Shown: positions 1 to 14,187 of the stretch, piece after piece
Layout of the letters: every line of letters begins with the position of its first letter
Numbering within the stretch: the stretch's first letter is position 1
DNA from: Chrysomallon squamiferum
Taxonomy: Eukaryota; Mollusca; Gastropoda; Neomphalida; Peltospiridae
Length of the DNA: 64,000 nt
Direction: 5' to 3'
NCBI GenBank assembly: GCA_012295275.1
Contig: CM022665.1
Span: forward strand, 27,316,946-27,380,945
Notes under the pieces: generated by a model
The model's database searches: none
Seen by the model: only the letters and a program-made list of their open reading frames with translations
Told to the model about the DNA's origin: nothing
Translations under genes and position numbers: made by a program

Positions 1-239
1 ATTATATAACAAAATAGCACTGTTAGTTTTAAAGGCCATATGGTCATTGATTAATAGGTGTAGCTTTGTTACTGAATGGATCAGTGTTTTCTGTTACATA
101 GTGCAAGTAATTACAATAATGATTGTATCACCAAGTATTACATAACCAGATAACTGTGCGTGTGAATTACAAGGGTGATAAAGCAAACAAGCAGAGTTGA
201 CTGATAGTCTCATAATCACAGCATGTGCTGTTTTTTTAA

Positions 240-660
240 AACAGCAACTGTAAATAATCCCTAATAACTTTGTTTTACTGTTATAATTTACACATAATTA
301 ATGCAAAATTGGCTTGTTGCTGTTAAACAGTGCAGCATTGGTTAGTTTTATAATTTACTTCTAATTAGTATAAAATTGTTTTACAGTTAAAATTTACAGT
401 TAATTAGTATAAAATTAGTTTCCTGTTTTGTTTACTAATAACTAGTGTAATACTGTTTTAGTGTTATAGTTTACACCTAATTAATATAATATTTGTTTAC
501 TCATAATATATATATATACCTCATTAGTGTAAAGTGTGTTTTCTTTTAATTACTTTAGGATGTTTTGGTGTTATATTTACACCTAATTAGTGTAAAATTG
601 GCTTAATGTTAAAATAATGTTAGTTTAGTGTCAAGCTTCATGCTCTGTGTAATAAATGTA
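240..660. repeat. Decayed tandem repeat of about 55-70 bp
   Basis: The motif GTTATAATTTACACCTAATTA followed by GTGTAAAATTGGTTTACTG recurs with changes near 280, 350, 390, 460, 525 and 570. Units differ by point changes and small indels. No coding potential. Confidence 0.6.
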
Positions 661-1645
661 AAACTGGTTTACTGTTATGTTCACAATTAGTAATCTATAA
701 TAACAGAAAATAACTAAATAACTTCTATTAATAAAGTACAGTTGATTTATTAAATTACATTATTAATATAACTGACATCTTGTTTGTCATCTGTCTTTCT
801 TTTTTTCAAAATCATTATCAGTTTACATTTTTTTACCTATACTATTTATCTTTCTCAAAAGCAATGTGTAAAGTATTCATTTACACCATTTACTTAAAGG
901 ATACTTAAACATTTTAACTATCACTGGCTTTTAACGTCTTGTTCACCCTGTATTCCAATGTCAACAACATATTCTTTGAGCTAATTTATTTAAAGCTTCA
1001 AACTTAATAATGGGATTGTGTGGTCATTGCCTTCTGTCCAGTAACAAAGATCTGCAAAACTGTAAACCTACAGACTGACTTGGTGATAAAAAAAAAAGAA
1101 GATAAAAAATAAGAAAAACCCACTGAACTGTAGACTCCACTTTAGCCCCCAGTGGCGACAGTGTGGCGGGTCTGTAGCCACCCACCTACTGAAGGAGATT
1201 TAGCACACCTTTTACACCTGGCCTCTTTGGTAAACAGTGACTGTTTTCCTTGGCATTTAGTCTTCGCCAGCTTTGGTGTCACGCCATCACAATGCTAACA
1301 TTTATTTTGTGCGGAGGTTTCTGTGTCCCTCGTGTTTGCTTGTTTCTTTACACCTCAGTTGTAATTTTACAAGTGAAAAGTTTATGTATCTTGCGAACAC
1401 TCTCACCCAGGCGTGATCTATTTTATTATAAGTACACACACAAAGAGTGTAATAGTCACAACAGCAGTAAATAGTTTCCTTCCAACAAAAATATTATTTC
1501 TTCACGGTTTCTTTTCTTTTCTTTCAATTTTATTTCTTTTTTTAAGATAATTTTGAAATGTATCGTTTGTAACACGGATGATGGTTAGAAAAGAGGATTT
1601 TGGAGGAGAGTGTTCTTTCAGAATTTCAGTTTTTGTAATATTGTA

Positions 1646-1745
1646 AATAAATAAATAAATAAAATAATGTAATAAAAGGGGAAAATAAATAAATAAAAGT
1701 AAGTAAGTAAATAAATAAATAAATAAATAAATAAAACAAAACAAA
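1646..1745. repeat. (AAAT)n microsatellite cluster
   Basis: AAATAAATAAAT tracts at about 1646-1664 and 1685-1737, interrupted by GGGG and AAGTAAGT. They generate a long Tyr/Leu/Ile-rich frame on the minus strand, which is an artefact. Confidence 0.9.
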
Positions 1746-3957
1746 TAAAAGTATTGATGTTTATACCAGCCATTCTCAACCTTTTTTTGCACAGACCTTT
1801 TAGAGCACTTCTCAGTTTCTAGGGTTCCCCTGTCAAACAGTCATGCAACAAGAACAGATAGAAAATTCTGTTCTCACATCTTTCAGTCTGTGGCCCCCCT
1901 TTAAATGTGGCAGGACTCCCTGTTGATAATGACTGTTTTATATGTCCATAATTTTCTAATTGTTTTATGTACATGCTTGTAATTTATATGTTTAAAAGCA
2001 AAATACCATTAAGATCTTTTTCTTCATTCACTGTGATAGTATAACAGCTAATTTCTGTTTACAACAGTGTTAGATCAGCAATTAAATTGCAAATTAGTAT
2101 GAAACTGAAATACCATTCCCCTTCCCCATCTTACTGCAGACATGAATTCTCTGCCTGAACTTTTCCTTTACATTTTACCTGAGTTTTGTTCTTTTTATGA
2201 AAAAAAAATCCCTTTGTCTTTTGAACAAAACACAGAGTGCATACATCTAGTACACACATAAAGTTTAGCATTTATGGCCCTGCATATATTATCTTTTTTT
2301 CCTTCAAGGCGTCTTTTTTTCTTTCTTTATATCATCAATTTCTAAAACTCACTTGTTTTTATTTTTTTATTTATTATTATGTTCTTTTTAAAAGTTTTAA
2401 CCCATTTTTTTTTTTGACTTCAGCGATTTATTTTATTTAATTTTAATTTTTTATTTTAAATTAATTATTTATTTATTTAAATCAACATTTAAAACATAGC
2501 TTTTTATTTATTTTTTTTTTTTTTTTTCATTATTATTATGCTCTTTTTGTCTTCAGGCAATCCATGTTTAAAACTATGTTAATTTTTCTTCATTATTATT
2601 GTGTTAACTTGTTTTACAATAACTGTAGGTGACTATAATCAATGAGTTAATTATCTCAGTATTCCTGTCTGTATCAGATGGTACAACGACTTGTTAATCA
2701 TTATAACCAGACAGTGGGGAGACTTATGTTATTGGTATTCATCCAGACATAATTACTCACTTCATTGAATTGACTTGTCTTTATTCAGAAAGTAAATTGA
2801 GTAGATTGCATCTTCTTATAGTCAGCTGTAGACCGAATGTTCTCTCCATTTTTAAAATCGAGATAAAGCAATTGTAAATAGCATAATGCTTTATATAATT
2901 TTAATAGCTTCTGTCTAAAGTAATATGCTTGGGTTTATTATTATTGAAACTGGGATTAAACTGAATATGCATATTAGATTTTAAATTCATGTTTTTATTC
3001 ATAAACAGAATTTTGTTTTTTTGCTGATGTAAAAGTTAGTTGTTACGGAAATATCATATTAGGCTGATACCTTGAAACAGATAAGCTTCAAATAACTTTA
3101 AAAAAAAAAAAAAAATTAATAATTCAGAAATCTTCGTAGCAAACAATATACATTTTGTTAAGTCTGATAATCAGAATTCATAAGGGTTGTATATGTTTCA
3201 ATGTTCAGAATTTTTTATATTTTGGGAATGTAGTTGATATTGATGACATGATGGATCATAGCAGTAAAACAATTGATGCATATGTTGTAAATGAGTGATG
3301 TTAAATCAAACAGTTTCAGTTTTCAGATCATGCTGAAAAGGACTATTACATCCATACTGAAATGTGAAGAAGTGATATTTTATTTTACAACTGCAAATAT
3401 CCGTGATACCATCAGAAGCAAATCTGATCTTACAAAGATAAAAATCTAAATTGATCCCAAAAATTCCAACAGCAGCAACAACAACAACAACAACAACCCA
3501 CACACACACAAACACAAACATGCACAGAAATGAAATAAAAAATAAAAAATAATAATATATTTGGCTACATAACACACATTTAAATGTTTTATTTTCTCTT
3601 CTTACTATCAGCCACTTTGGCTAGTGTTAATAATTACTGCTATTTCACATTCCCACTTTCAGCAAATTATAGAATTATTGTCTTTGGTGTTGTGCACTGG
3701 ACACAGTGTCATTGTATTTCTATTGTCTGTGTGTGAAGCACTGAGTGACTTAAGTACATTGGCCCTGTGTTCACCCAGGTCAGTCTTCAAGCTATCAATA
3801 CACCACTAGCAAAAACTGTCTCCCAAATTTTATCTGTTAATCAAACTATTGGCTTACAGAATTGTTTTGTATTGTGTTGTTTGTTTAAAACTTGAATATG
3901 TTCAAAGGGTTCTTTTGTCTGTCAGTCTCTCTGTTTACTTATTTATTTATTTATGAA

Positions 3958-3963
3958 CTTATT

Positions 3964-3990
<27 letters not shown>
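3958..3990. repeat. (TTA)n microsatellite
   Basis: A run of TTA/ATT triplets just after a TTTA-rich stretch; a CATCATCATCATCC tract follows near 4039. Confidence 0.85.
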
Positions 3991-3994
<4 letters not shown>

Positions 3995-4526
3995 TTAGTT
4001 CTAGAATCAAATATTTTTATCAAATTATTAAGTGATCTTCATCATCATCATCCTTTTTACAATCTACTGTAATTAATTGTAATACAATTTAATAAATGAT
4101 CAACCTGAAATGTACAGTATTAATTATTAATGATAATTGTATATAAATCTCTTTATTAACTTTCCATTTACATTTTATCATTTGCAATCAGCAGTAAAAG
4201 GCTTACCTTAAAAACGATCAAATTCTTTATATCTTTGACTCATATTGTTCTTCTACATTAGATTAAAGTCTTTTCATTAATTTATCACTTAGATTCCATA
4301 ATCAAACAAACCGATAAGTCAGTCATACATATTTCAAACCATTTACATGTTATCAGCGTCATTATTAGCTTACAATTTATAATTTAGCAATAAAATGTAT
4401 ACACACCTTAATAAATGAGCAAACAGAAATTACTTTGCAACCCTCTGAATCATTATTCTGTTCCCTACAGTTGGTCTGTGAGTGTACATGTAATTATCAT
4501 AGCAACTTAAGTGTCATCCTTTTCAG

Positions 4527-4789
4527 CTTGTAACACTGAGCCCTCCCAATCCCCATGCAGTGTGCACAGTTATCAAGATTTGTTTGATTATGTGTTGCCG
4601 TGGTATTCTTCTGGCGCCGCTGGTCTGTGGCAGTGTCTGCTGTACACATTGGCTCTGCACTACTGTTCACCCTCGCGACTCAGAGATCACTGTAGCATGC
4701 TCTGGCTGATTTATTTCCCCTACCTGCTTTAAAAGAAGCTTTCGTGAGTTATCAACCTTTTGCGCTCTTCAATCTTGAGAAGTAATAAA
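4527..4789 (+). other. GC-richer island with acceptor-like start and AATAAA
   Basis: A tract TGTCATCCTTTTCAG ends at 4526. The next roughly 205 nt are markedly GC-richer than the surroundings and open in one frame up to TAA at 4730-4732, encoding a Cys/Trp/Leu-rich peptide (for example YQDLFDYVLPWYSSG). AATAAA occurs at 4784-4789. This is the layout of a small terminal exon, but the peptide is unfamiliar, AATAAA is frequent by chance in this AT-rich DNA, and a conserved non-coding element would look the same. Confidence 0.15.
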
Positions 4790-6491
4790 TTGGCTTCTCA
4801 TGATTTCTTATTGATTCTCTGCATGATTAAGATGCCATATAAAGGAGAAAAAAAAAAAAAACACTTATTGCTTCTGTCAGAATTACTTCAAAAGCTCTTG
4901 GATTGAGAAGAAAAATTTTTGTATACTTTTTGTCATGACAAGAAAAAAATATATATTTTCAGTAATCCCTCTACTTTATATGAATTGCATTCAGTATAGT
5001 GAGGCTTATTCTGTCTATAACAGAACACTTTATAATGTAATTGATAATAATTCTGAACTCTGTAACTTCTGGGAATTAAGGGGGCAGATCAATATAATCC
5101 TACCTGCAAAGGTAATGACAATTTTCTAAAGGTTTTGATGTGATGGTTTATTATTATTATTATATCTAAAAAAAAAAAAAAATGATTGTGGTATATTATG
5201 CTGATTATTATTAATTAAAAAACATTCTGGTACACTGTACTAACTTATCACTAATTGTAAATCTGCATTTAAATTTCAAAGGTTTCATTGTTCCTATCAA
5301 AAAAGACATTTTCTTTAAAATAGCACTGAAAAAGAATTGTAAAAATTTGTAAACATACAATATACAAATAATGTAACAAAATTATTTTTGTATTTTTTCT
5401 CAGTATCATCACATTTAATCACATTTTAAATGTTTCAGTATTTAAAATGTCTGATCTTATTAGTATTTGTAACCAGGTGCAAAAACTGCAAGTATTACAT
5501 TTGAAGTAATATCATCTGACAGTATCATCTTTTGTTATCAAGTACAGAAAGATTATTTGAAATAGCAACAACATTTTTGTGATGAAATATGTACAAAAAA
5601 ACAAGAACAAGAAGAACAAAAGACAGAAAGATTGTTAATAAAATTCTTTAAATTTTTCCAGAGACTCAGAAGTTTTTATAATATTAATGTCTGAGAGATA
5701 GAAATTTAGTTACAAGAAAAATAATTAGCCTAACAAGAGAAAAGGTTACAAGGCAAAGTAATTAAATTGTGTGATGGATAGTTTCCATTCTCAGTACTAA
5801 TCAGTTTTGGTAATGGAACAACAGTCACCCACCTGACCCTAGCTGGTCACAGTGTGTGTCAGCTTATGGGGAAAGCTGATAATAATCTCTTTTTACAATA
5901 GAATAGAAAACTAATTTGTCATGTGGTCACAGGCTTTTAATAGGGACACACAATGGAGAGAGAGATTTGGAACGACTATAAAGAAGAAGAAGAAAATACC
6001 CACAAAATTCTGCAACCACAGCAAATGTTTACCCATGTAACCTCTTCCAACATTTTCATGAATTTTTAACTGCAAGAAAAGCCAGAGAGTTAACAATTGT
6101 TTCAGAAACAAAATTACCAAATTGTGCCGAGAGCTAAGAGCAGTGACATAGAACATTTATTAAATATGCAAATGGCTGCCAAGCCATCTCAGCACTGTCA
6201 GAAAGACCATTTGTCAGAGAAAGGAAGCATCAAAAAGTCATAAACAAAAACACCAATTTATAGTTTTTTAAACAAATCTCTTTATGGCCATGATTTTATA
6301 AAGTATTTGGTCTTTTGTGGCAAGAGAATCACAGTAACAAACTTTAAACTATCAGTGTTGTATTATTTCATTCTCTTTGCCTGACAGTAACAGTCCATAA
6401 ACATACATTTATGCTGTTGTCCTTTTATTCTAAAAGCCAGTTTTGAAAATGTTTTATCTGAAAAAAACCCACCAAAAAACAAAACCCCCAG

Positions 6492-6526
<35 letters not shown>
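6492..6526. repeat. Poly-A run of about 35
   Basis: An uninterrupted A tract preceded by an A/C-rich stretch. No upstream element body is recognisable, so it is not clearly a retrotransposon tail. Confidence 0.9.
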
Positions 6527-6531
<5 letters not shown>

Positions 6532-6667
6532 GATCCAAGTTTCTTTAAACTATATATTTTAGTTAAAAAAACAGTAAACTGAAGTATTATTTTAAGCCAC
6601 ATTGGTATAATGCTACTTTATGTTATTCCAGTTTATTTTATTAAATCATGGATAATTCAATCTTGGG

Positions 6668-6706
6668 GCTCTTATTGGAATGGGAAATAAACCAGTGGAT
6701 GATGCA
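6668..6706 (-). mobile_element. Short SINE fragment (minus strand)
   Basis: ATTGGAATGGGAAATAAACC at 6674-6693 is the reverse complement of the GG(C/T)TATTTCCCATTCCA block that marks the SINE relics in this window; flanking parts are not recognisable. Confidence 0.4.
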
Positions 6707-7879
6707 CTAAAATATACTGATTTTGTGATCTCATGTATCTAGAGTTCATACTCTTTACATATCCAAAGACAATAGCTGGGAATAAAATTTATTAAAAGAT
6801 TTGAAAAAAAAAAGAAAACTTGGGGATTTTTGTGTGTTTATTTTCATTGCTAAAATAATATCTTTTAGCAAAGGAACCTGGTGATCACCAATTTTTTTTC
6901 TTTTCAATTAAAAATTAAGGTGTGCCCTCCATCAACACAAATTTAATTTTGTATGGCCATGTGATACACAACTGAAAGGGACATGTGATGGTATAACATG
7001 GATAACCTCATGTTGTGTTAATAAGTATCTGAGCTTGCCAAGGAGACCACACTTGCAGGTTTCTGCCTCTTACTCAGTGCTGCTGAAATGTCTGGCTTTT
7101 GATGTCACACGAAGAGATTACACATCTGGATGAAATATCAGGAAGCTGTTGATACTTTGGTGTTAATGTTCACTTAATGCGGCATAGGTTGACAGTGAGG
7201 TTAATAGTATTGTTCTATGAAAAGTTAAAAATTCCACTGAACATTCCTTCTTTAGAAAGTTTGCTGAAATTGATGTAGCAGACCTTTTTTTCTTAAATTT
7301 TCTTTGTTTAAATAGAATTTTTTTCTTCTATTTTAAAAATGTTTTTAATTTATTTTATTACTATTATTATTATTATTATTATTATTGTTATATATTTTTT
7401 TCAGTTATACAAGAATACTATAAAATCTGGGTTTCATAACATGATTTTTAAAAGTGTTATTTTATAAATAAATAAATAAGACCAAAAAAAAAACATAGCC
7501 AGCTTCAACATTGACTTGTTTTTACTGAAATATCTATTATTTTTTTTTATAAAATAAAAAATATTTTTAACTCTCTCTCCCTTTCAATGTCAATCATTTT
7601 TATCAATGAAAATAGAAAAACCCCAGAGTAAATAACAGTGTTTGCTATTTTATCTCTGATAAATTGTATATTACAAAAAGAAACAGCTTATTAAGAATCT
7701 GAAGTCATAAAAGCATTTTATACTTCTTACCTGACATTACTGTAAATAGGAATGCTTGTCCCAAGGCTTGATTGCCTAAAATGATCTCATAGTGTTATTT
7801 ATTACACTGCTGTCAGTGGGTTATTGATGGTATTAAACACCATCTTCTGTCAACTCTGACAGAAAGTGCATGTAAAATA

Positions 7880-8150
7880 ATTCTTGCACTCAATCAGTAG
7901 GAGTAATCCAGTATTAAAATATACTTCAGCTAAAGTGGAAAAGTTAAATGGTGCATCTGAAGGAAATTTCAGTGTAAATCAGTAGCAGTAGCCCTGTATA
8001 AAAGCCATATATTTTCGTTAACCTAAATATGAAAACCATTTTATAGAAATACAATAATTATTCTTAATCAGTAGGAGTAGCCCTTTATATTAGAATGAAT
8101 GTAATCTATAAATGTTTAAACTGGAGTAACCCTGAGTAAAAAATAGGGTT
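7880..8150. repeat. Decayed tandem repeat of about 80-110 bp
   Basis: The motif AATCAGTAGGAGTAATCCAGT (7892) recurs as AATCAGTAGCAGTAGCCCTGT (7977) and AATCAGTAGGAGTAGCCCTTT (8068), with a weaker copy GGAGTAACCCTGAGT near 8123; the sequence between is only loosely similar. Confidence 0.6.
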
Positions 8151-9443
8151 TCTTTTTTAACTTAAACATGAAATAAAATACATGAAAAATGAATGATGGA
8201 GATATAATTATAGGATATTTCATTTTCTTTCAGTCAGATAACAAAACTAATTAGTGTTCTGCTTGAAAGGAGACAACCTGCTTCTTTTCTGAACAGCAGT
8301 GATTTGAAAAAGATCAGTTCTGTTATTATGTCTGGATTGAAATTTAATTCTCATCATGTCTTTTCTCGCTACACAATTAACCCTTTGTCTGGTTTTGCTG
8401 TTAATTAACCCTCTGTCTGCCTGTGGTCTTACTGGTTTGCTGTTACTGTGGGAGGGGTGGGGGTGAAGAAGAAACCTTCATTTTTCAAATAGGTCAGCCA
8501 ATAACTTTTGATCCAAATTAAGATAAACACAAATCTAATTGTTTCATCATGCTTTAATGAAATGGTGCCAATTGTAGCAGGAAAACAATTGCAAGGATTA
8601 ACACTGGTGCCAGACTGTCTGCGAAATAAAAATTTAAATCACTGAGGTTTCTCAAAATCCTATTATCAACTTAACAGTCTCACCACCTTTTTTATTCCTT
8701 TTTTATCTTCCCTATTTTAAAATTACATTATTAATGAGTGCTTTAGAAATTTTAATCATTTCAACCAATTGTGCAAGATGGACATAATACTTTCCCCCTT
8801 TCTGCCCTCTTCCTCTGCCCAGTCTCAAATTCTGTAAATCCCCCCCCTGAGGCCTCAGTCTTGAGTGTTTTAATCAAGCAAATGTATTCCATCATCAACA
8901 TAAACAATATTGCTTCTCTTTTTCTTTTTTTTAAAATAAATTTTCAATGGCATCTTTTTTCCTTCTGAATTTCTTTCTGATTGTTTCCAATCAGTGGAAT
9001 AAAATCTGGGAGGTCCCCAATGACCTTGTGATGTGTAAACATTTTCTTTTATCGATGCTATTGTTCTCAGATTTATAGGATTCAAGGGATTCTGCACTGC
9101 ATCCAAAGTAATTCAATGGAATCTTAAAAAGTGTGTGAAAAATTGTCGGGGCTGAACAAAAACGTGATCTTTTTCATTGAAGTCAAGTCACTCAAAGATG
9201 CATGAAGCATGTTTAGCATAGCTCAGCATGGTTGAAAAAAAGTAGAAATGTTTTTTAAAAACATCTCAGTTGATTTCCTGTTAAGTCATAAATCCATACA
9301 ACTTTCTTGAACAAGTGTCATGGTTTGAATCCATGATTTGCACTAAGCACTTGCAGCAAAAAAAATCATTGATGGCTTGACCATTTAAAAAAAAATTAAA
9401 AATGTTTCTTTTTCTGAAATAATGATTGTGCATATATATGTGT

Positions 9444-9446
<3 letters not shown>

Positions 9447-9486
<40 letters not shown>

Positions 9487-9516
9487 GGTGTATATGTGCA
9501 CACACACACACACACA
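9447..9516. repeat. (TG)18 followed by (CA)9
   Basis: (TG)n at 9447-9483 and, after a short TA/GGGTG spacer, (CA)n at 9499-9516. The two can pair as a hairpin with a stem of up to 9 CA units. Confidence 0.9.
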
Positions 9517-9544
9517 TTTGACTTGTGTTTGTTATATCTTTATT

Positions 9545-9850
9545 TAGACTGCTATATTAAATAAATAAAGCAAAGCCATAAACATTTTATAGTTTTCATT
9601 TGTAAAATACACGTTAGCTTTGCACCGATCTTTTATATACATTGTGTCTTTACTTCTTCAGTGTGCTATATTAAACATGTATAGCAAACTCAAAACCAGT
9701 TTATGAATTTATTTTTCTTGTGTTAAATACATATACATGCACTCAGAATGTCTTATAAATATTATATTGCTTCTTGTTCAACACAATTGTGTTAAATATC
9801 TATAGTAGTACTGAAGTGTGTGATATAATACTTTATATTACACAGTGTGT
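9545..9850. repeat. Possible decayed repeat of about 120 bp
   Basis: TGCTATATTAAATAAATAAAGCAAA (first 20 bases are at 9551) is echoed by TGCTATATTAAACATGTATA near 9663 and by GTGTTAAATATCTATAGTAG near 9790. The similarity is partial. Confidence 0.35.
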
Positions 9851-12800
9851 CAGTATGCCACTTGTTTAATAGATTTTTTATATATCTGGCTTTTCCAGTA
9901 TGGATTCAGCCACAGTCTTACATTATAAACACAGGTTTTAAATAATTTTACAGAATTAATAAATTTTTCTGATCTTGGCAAAAACACTTTTTATTGTACT
10001 TCTTTCACATAATGTACACATAGATATATATCAAAATGAAATCATTTTATATCAGTGCAGTTTATTTTAGGTAACATGTCAAAAGCTCTATCTTCTATGT
10101 AACAAAGGGTTAAAACAATTTTTAAATTTTAAAAGAAAATTAATTATAAGAGAAAATACTGCAGAATCTGTTTGTTTCAAATATTAAATATCAAATATAA
10201 AGGAAGCGTGTTCTATCAGTATTACCTCATCTGATGACTAACACATATATTAATTATTATTCATTCAACAATTTTCCATATTCACTCATGTGGGTGATAA
10301 GCAGTGTTGCTGATGTACATATAAATTGTTAGTGTTAGAAATAATCTTTTGTTTTTCTTTTTTTTTTCTAAATGTTTTTCTTTTCATTCTTTTCATTTCT
10401 TTTTCATGTTAATGTCTTTTAATCTGTCTGTCAGTCTCAATATATGTATCTATTTCCAGTATTTCTAATCTAACAATATTCCTTTCTATGTTGGTTTTTT
10501 TTTTTTTTTTTGAGTCCTTCCTTCCTTCTTCCTTTGTGTTCTGTATTTTCATGCCATCATCATCTTTTTTTTTCTTCAATAATTTTTTTTAATAATGAAA
10601 AGAAAAATAATTATAACCTTTATTGTTCTAGACTACAGCCAGTAATTTTTTTTTTCTTCTATTCTTTATAATTCTGTTAGTAGCTGGGAACCAATAGAAC
10701 TGCCAATCCGGTCTGACACAGGTCACAACTATTTGATAGGTGTAAGCACTTGTGATAAGAATTACATTGATTTGCTATCAACAGCATGTGGCCAAGTACC
10801 TTATCAGAATTGGAAGTGACTTGCAGAATTCTTAAGAGCACATTTTCTTCTAATGGCCAGTGGTTGTTACATTTAGAACCATTTGGTTTTACTAAAACCA
10901 TTTTTTCAAAATCATCATAAGTGTTTATAGTTTATTTTAATTAGTTTAATATTAATAAATGGCTTCTGTTTACATTCTGGAAGCTAATATTAAAATAATT
11001 TAATGAATGAATAGTTACATTTGGAATTGGTTGGTTTTATTATGATTCACTGCTTAAGGCCTTTTATTGATAATATTGCATTAGGTTTTATCTTGATACT
11101 GAAATATATTGTGCTTTTGTTTATATTTTACAATTTAATATAAACCAACTTTACATGAAAAAAAAAAAAAAAAATGAATATATTTGGTACAGAGCTAATT
11201 TTAACTGTTGACTAAAATCAAATAATTATCATAATGTCATCATTAGTGATTAAAACCAATATCTTAATTTAAAAAAAAAATGTTTAGCAGTATTAGAAAT
11301 TATAAGAAAAGAAAGCACATACATACACACAAGCTATTCTTTTTCATCTGGATGTGTCTCAAACAGCTCATGCAGTTAGATATTGTAATCATATAATTTA
11401 TAATGAATTCTGAGTTTACACATTAGAGACAAGCAATAATTCTCTATTTTAATTAATGTCAAAGAGGTTAAACACTTCATTATTAAGGTTAAGATGAGAG
11501 GTGGAAGGTTGAGATTTTATACTGATAACAGTGATTAGAAATAATTCACAGAAATCTCAGATACACCTGCAGATTTTGTGTTCTTCATTGAACAGTGCAA
11601 TATAATACCAGAGCAGCCCCTTTAAGAATATAAATAATCAAAGACAGGCATTCTAACAGAAGATGTGAAATTGCTAGGCTTAGAAATAGTAATCCTAAAA
11701 TAGATGCTTGTTCAACTTGCTTTGGTTAAATTCTTCTTTTCTGTTTTGTTCTGGATTTTTTTCTTCTTCTTTTTCTGTCAGTAGGTAACTAAAGTAATTA
11801 TTTTTAGGTATCTTATCCTCCATCTTCAAGAATATACAGTCAATAGGCATAGAATTCAAATCATATATTTATGACAACTACATACAGCTGAAGCGAAACT
11901 GGTTGAATTTCTGGTTATGAGTGCTGTAGATGAGTTATTTGAAAATGTCCATATTTCACTTTGCTGTGTGAGCTGAAAGTCATGTTTTATTTGTCTTGTC
12001 ATTTGATAAAAGTTAAAAGTGGAACCTTCTCTTGTAACTTGCATGTCTTGGGTGAATCAATGCATTCTCTAATCTGACAGTTACTGGAGAAAAAGGAGTA
12101 AAAATGAAAAAAGAAAATAGATTTATTGACTTGTATTTATAATAAGACCTCTGTTGTCACTTTTTTCTTCTTCTATCACTGATATTAATTGTTTCCGGCT
12201 TTTCCACTCAAGTAGAACTGGCAGCTTGATTTTACATTTGTTTGTTAGGACATAATTTTTTCTCTCTCCACCAGTTTTTAGCTTTTAATTTTTATGTTTA
12301 TTATCAGTAAAGACTGGTTTGAATACATCTGCACACGTTCAGTGTATATGCACCTGCATGTTATGGTTGACTGATGCTTTGTCCATTTTTATGTGTGTAT
12401 TGGTATTATTGCATGCATCATTAACCACTGATTAATAATAGTTTGATTTTTACTTTGTGTAGCTTACAAGTAATGACAGATTATTGATAAATGTGTTAAT
12501 TGGTATATGAAGGATTTTGCATTCGGTTAATTCAGTTACTTTTTCTATTTGTTTGATTCACTGATATCTTTTTTTTCTTTTTTTTTTCATTTGTTTGATT
12601 CAGCTGTTTTTTAAATTATTCATTATTTGACATGTTTGCACAATGGATTATTATATTTTTAAAGAACAATACTGAATAATTTACACATTGTTGATATTTC
12701 AGTTATCAAATGTTGTTTAATTATTTATACACTGATAAGGATATTGATCTTTGTTTTAAAATCATTAAACCATGACATGAATAATGATCCAGTTGTGTTG

Positions 12801-13852
12801 TTTTTGAATTAATGTTTAAAGCTATAAAATAAAATCAGTATGATAGTTTTGGTGGTGACAAGGACAGGATTTGGTTCTGTTTTAATTATCAGTTTTCATA
12901 TTATCGTTTTCTTTATATTTGTAAATTAGAATTTAAAAAAATTACACTCTAGTGTGTGTGTATGTATCTCTATGTATATGTTGATAAAGAACTTTTTTTT
13001 ATTCTTTTAAAAAAAATATTTCTGTTTAGAATATCAATATTTGTGCAATATTCTTAAAATAAGACATTCAAAAACTCTTACTTAACAATTTTATTTTTAA
13101 CTATATTCACTAATATACAGTACATTAAAAAACTGAATTTGAATTCTCCTTCTTATCACTGTTACAGTATTAGTACAATCAGAAATGTTTTTAAGAAATC
13201 AGAATAAAAAAATAAATAACTGAAAAAAAATAAGGAAGCTGGTTTCTTTTTACTCATTATTTTGGATACTAACGATGACAAAAACAAAATGTTCTCTAAA
13301 TGTTCTACTTCTCTAAGTGGATTAGACTGGGAACACCTGGCTTCCTGTGAAAACATTTAGATCATTCATGTCATGTCCATGACACACAAAAGTAAATACT
13401 TGTGATTGGCACTTTCATTTAGTTAGCATATTATTTTTAGGTTAGAATAATCCATGCTCTTCTGTTGCCTGTTTATCCTTTCACTTTTTCCTTTTTCTTC
13501 CTTTTCTTTTTTTCTTTTTGTAAAATGTGTATGGAAATATCAATGTCAGACTTGAAGTGTCTAAATTCATGTATCATGAAATGCTTCACTTAATCATACA
13601 AAGTTAAAGGTATTGGATATGGTGTAGTTTCTAAAATATTTGTTCAGTATGCTAACCTATTTGTGTGGCCATTGAATCTGTTGTTTTTGTAGACCAATTC
13701 TTGATAGTACAAACATACTGATTTTCAATATGTATAATAAATATAATTGATACACATGCACAAAACGCAGATATTATTTTGTTTTTTCAGTGTATTGTTT
13801 TTTGGTATGTTACAAGTTTACTGGTATATTAATATTATTCATACACAAAGAT

Positions 13853-13853
<1 letters not shown>

Positions 13854-13887
<34 letters not shown>

Positions 13888-14139
13888 TATAGGTACATAC
13901 AGGTTAAAGCTTATACTGACATGCTAAGGTAAAAAACTTTTGTATCTACACACACAGCTGCCAAATACGGATATAAGTTATTTGTATGTGGGTAAATAAG
14001 TTAATGTATGTGCATGCTTAGATATATTTAAATTATGACACCCTCATACTCCCAGCCATATCTACACCCACACATAGTTACAAATAATATTAATGGCTGT
14101 CAAAATTAAGATGTGTAAGAACACACACACACATACACA

Positions 14140-14185
<46 letters not shown>
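13854..14185. repeat. Two (CA)n microsatellites
   Basis: (AC)n at about 13854-13885 and a longer, slightly interrupted (AC)n at 14121-14185. The 235 bp between them is itself rich in ACACAC and CATACA words. Confidence 0.9.

Positions 14186-14187
<2 letters not shown>

Noticed and set aside
8870-9106. A YVDD motif on the minus strand, suggesting a reverse transcriptase
   Set aside because: The frame around it is 78 codons, begins without any RT-like sequence, contains a poly-Lys stretch from an A/T run, and stops seven codons after the motif. A chance match.
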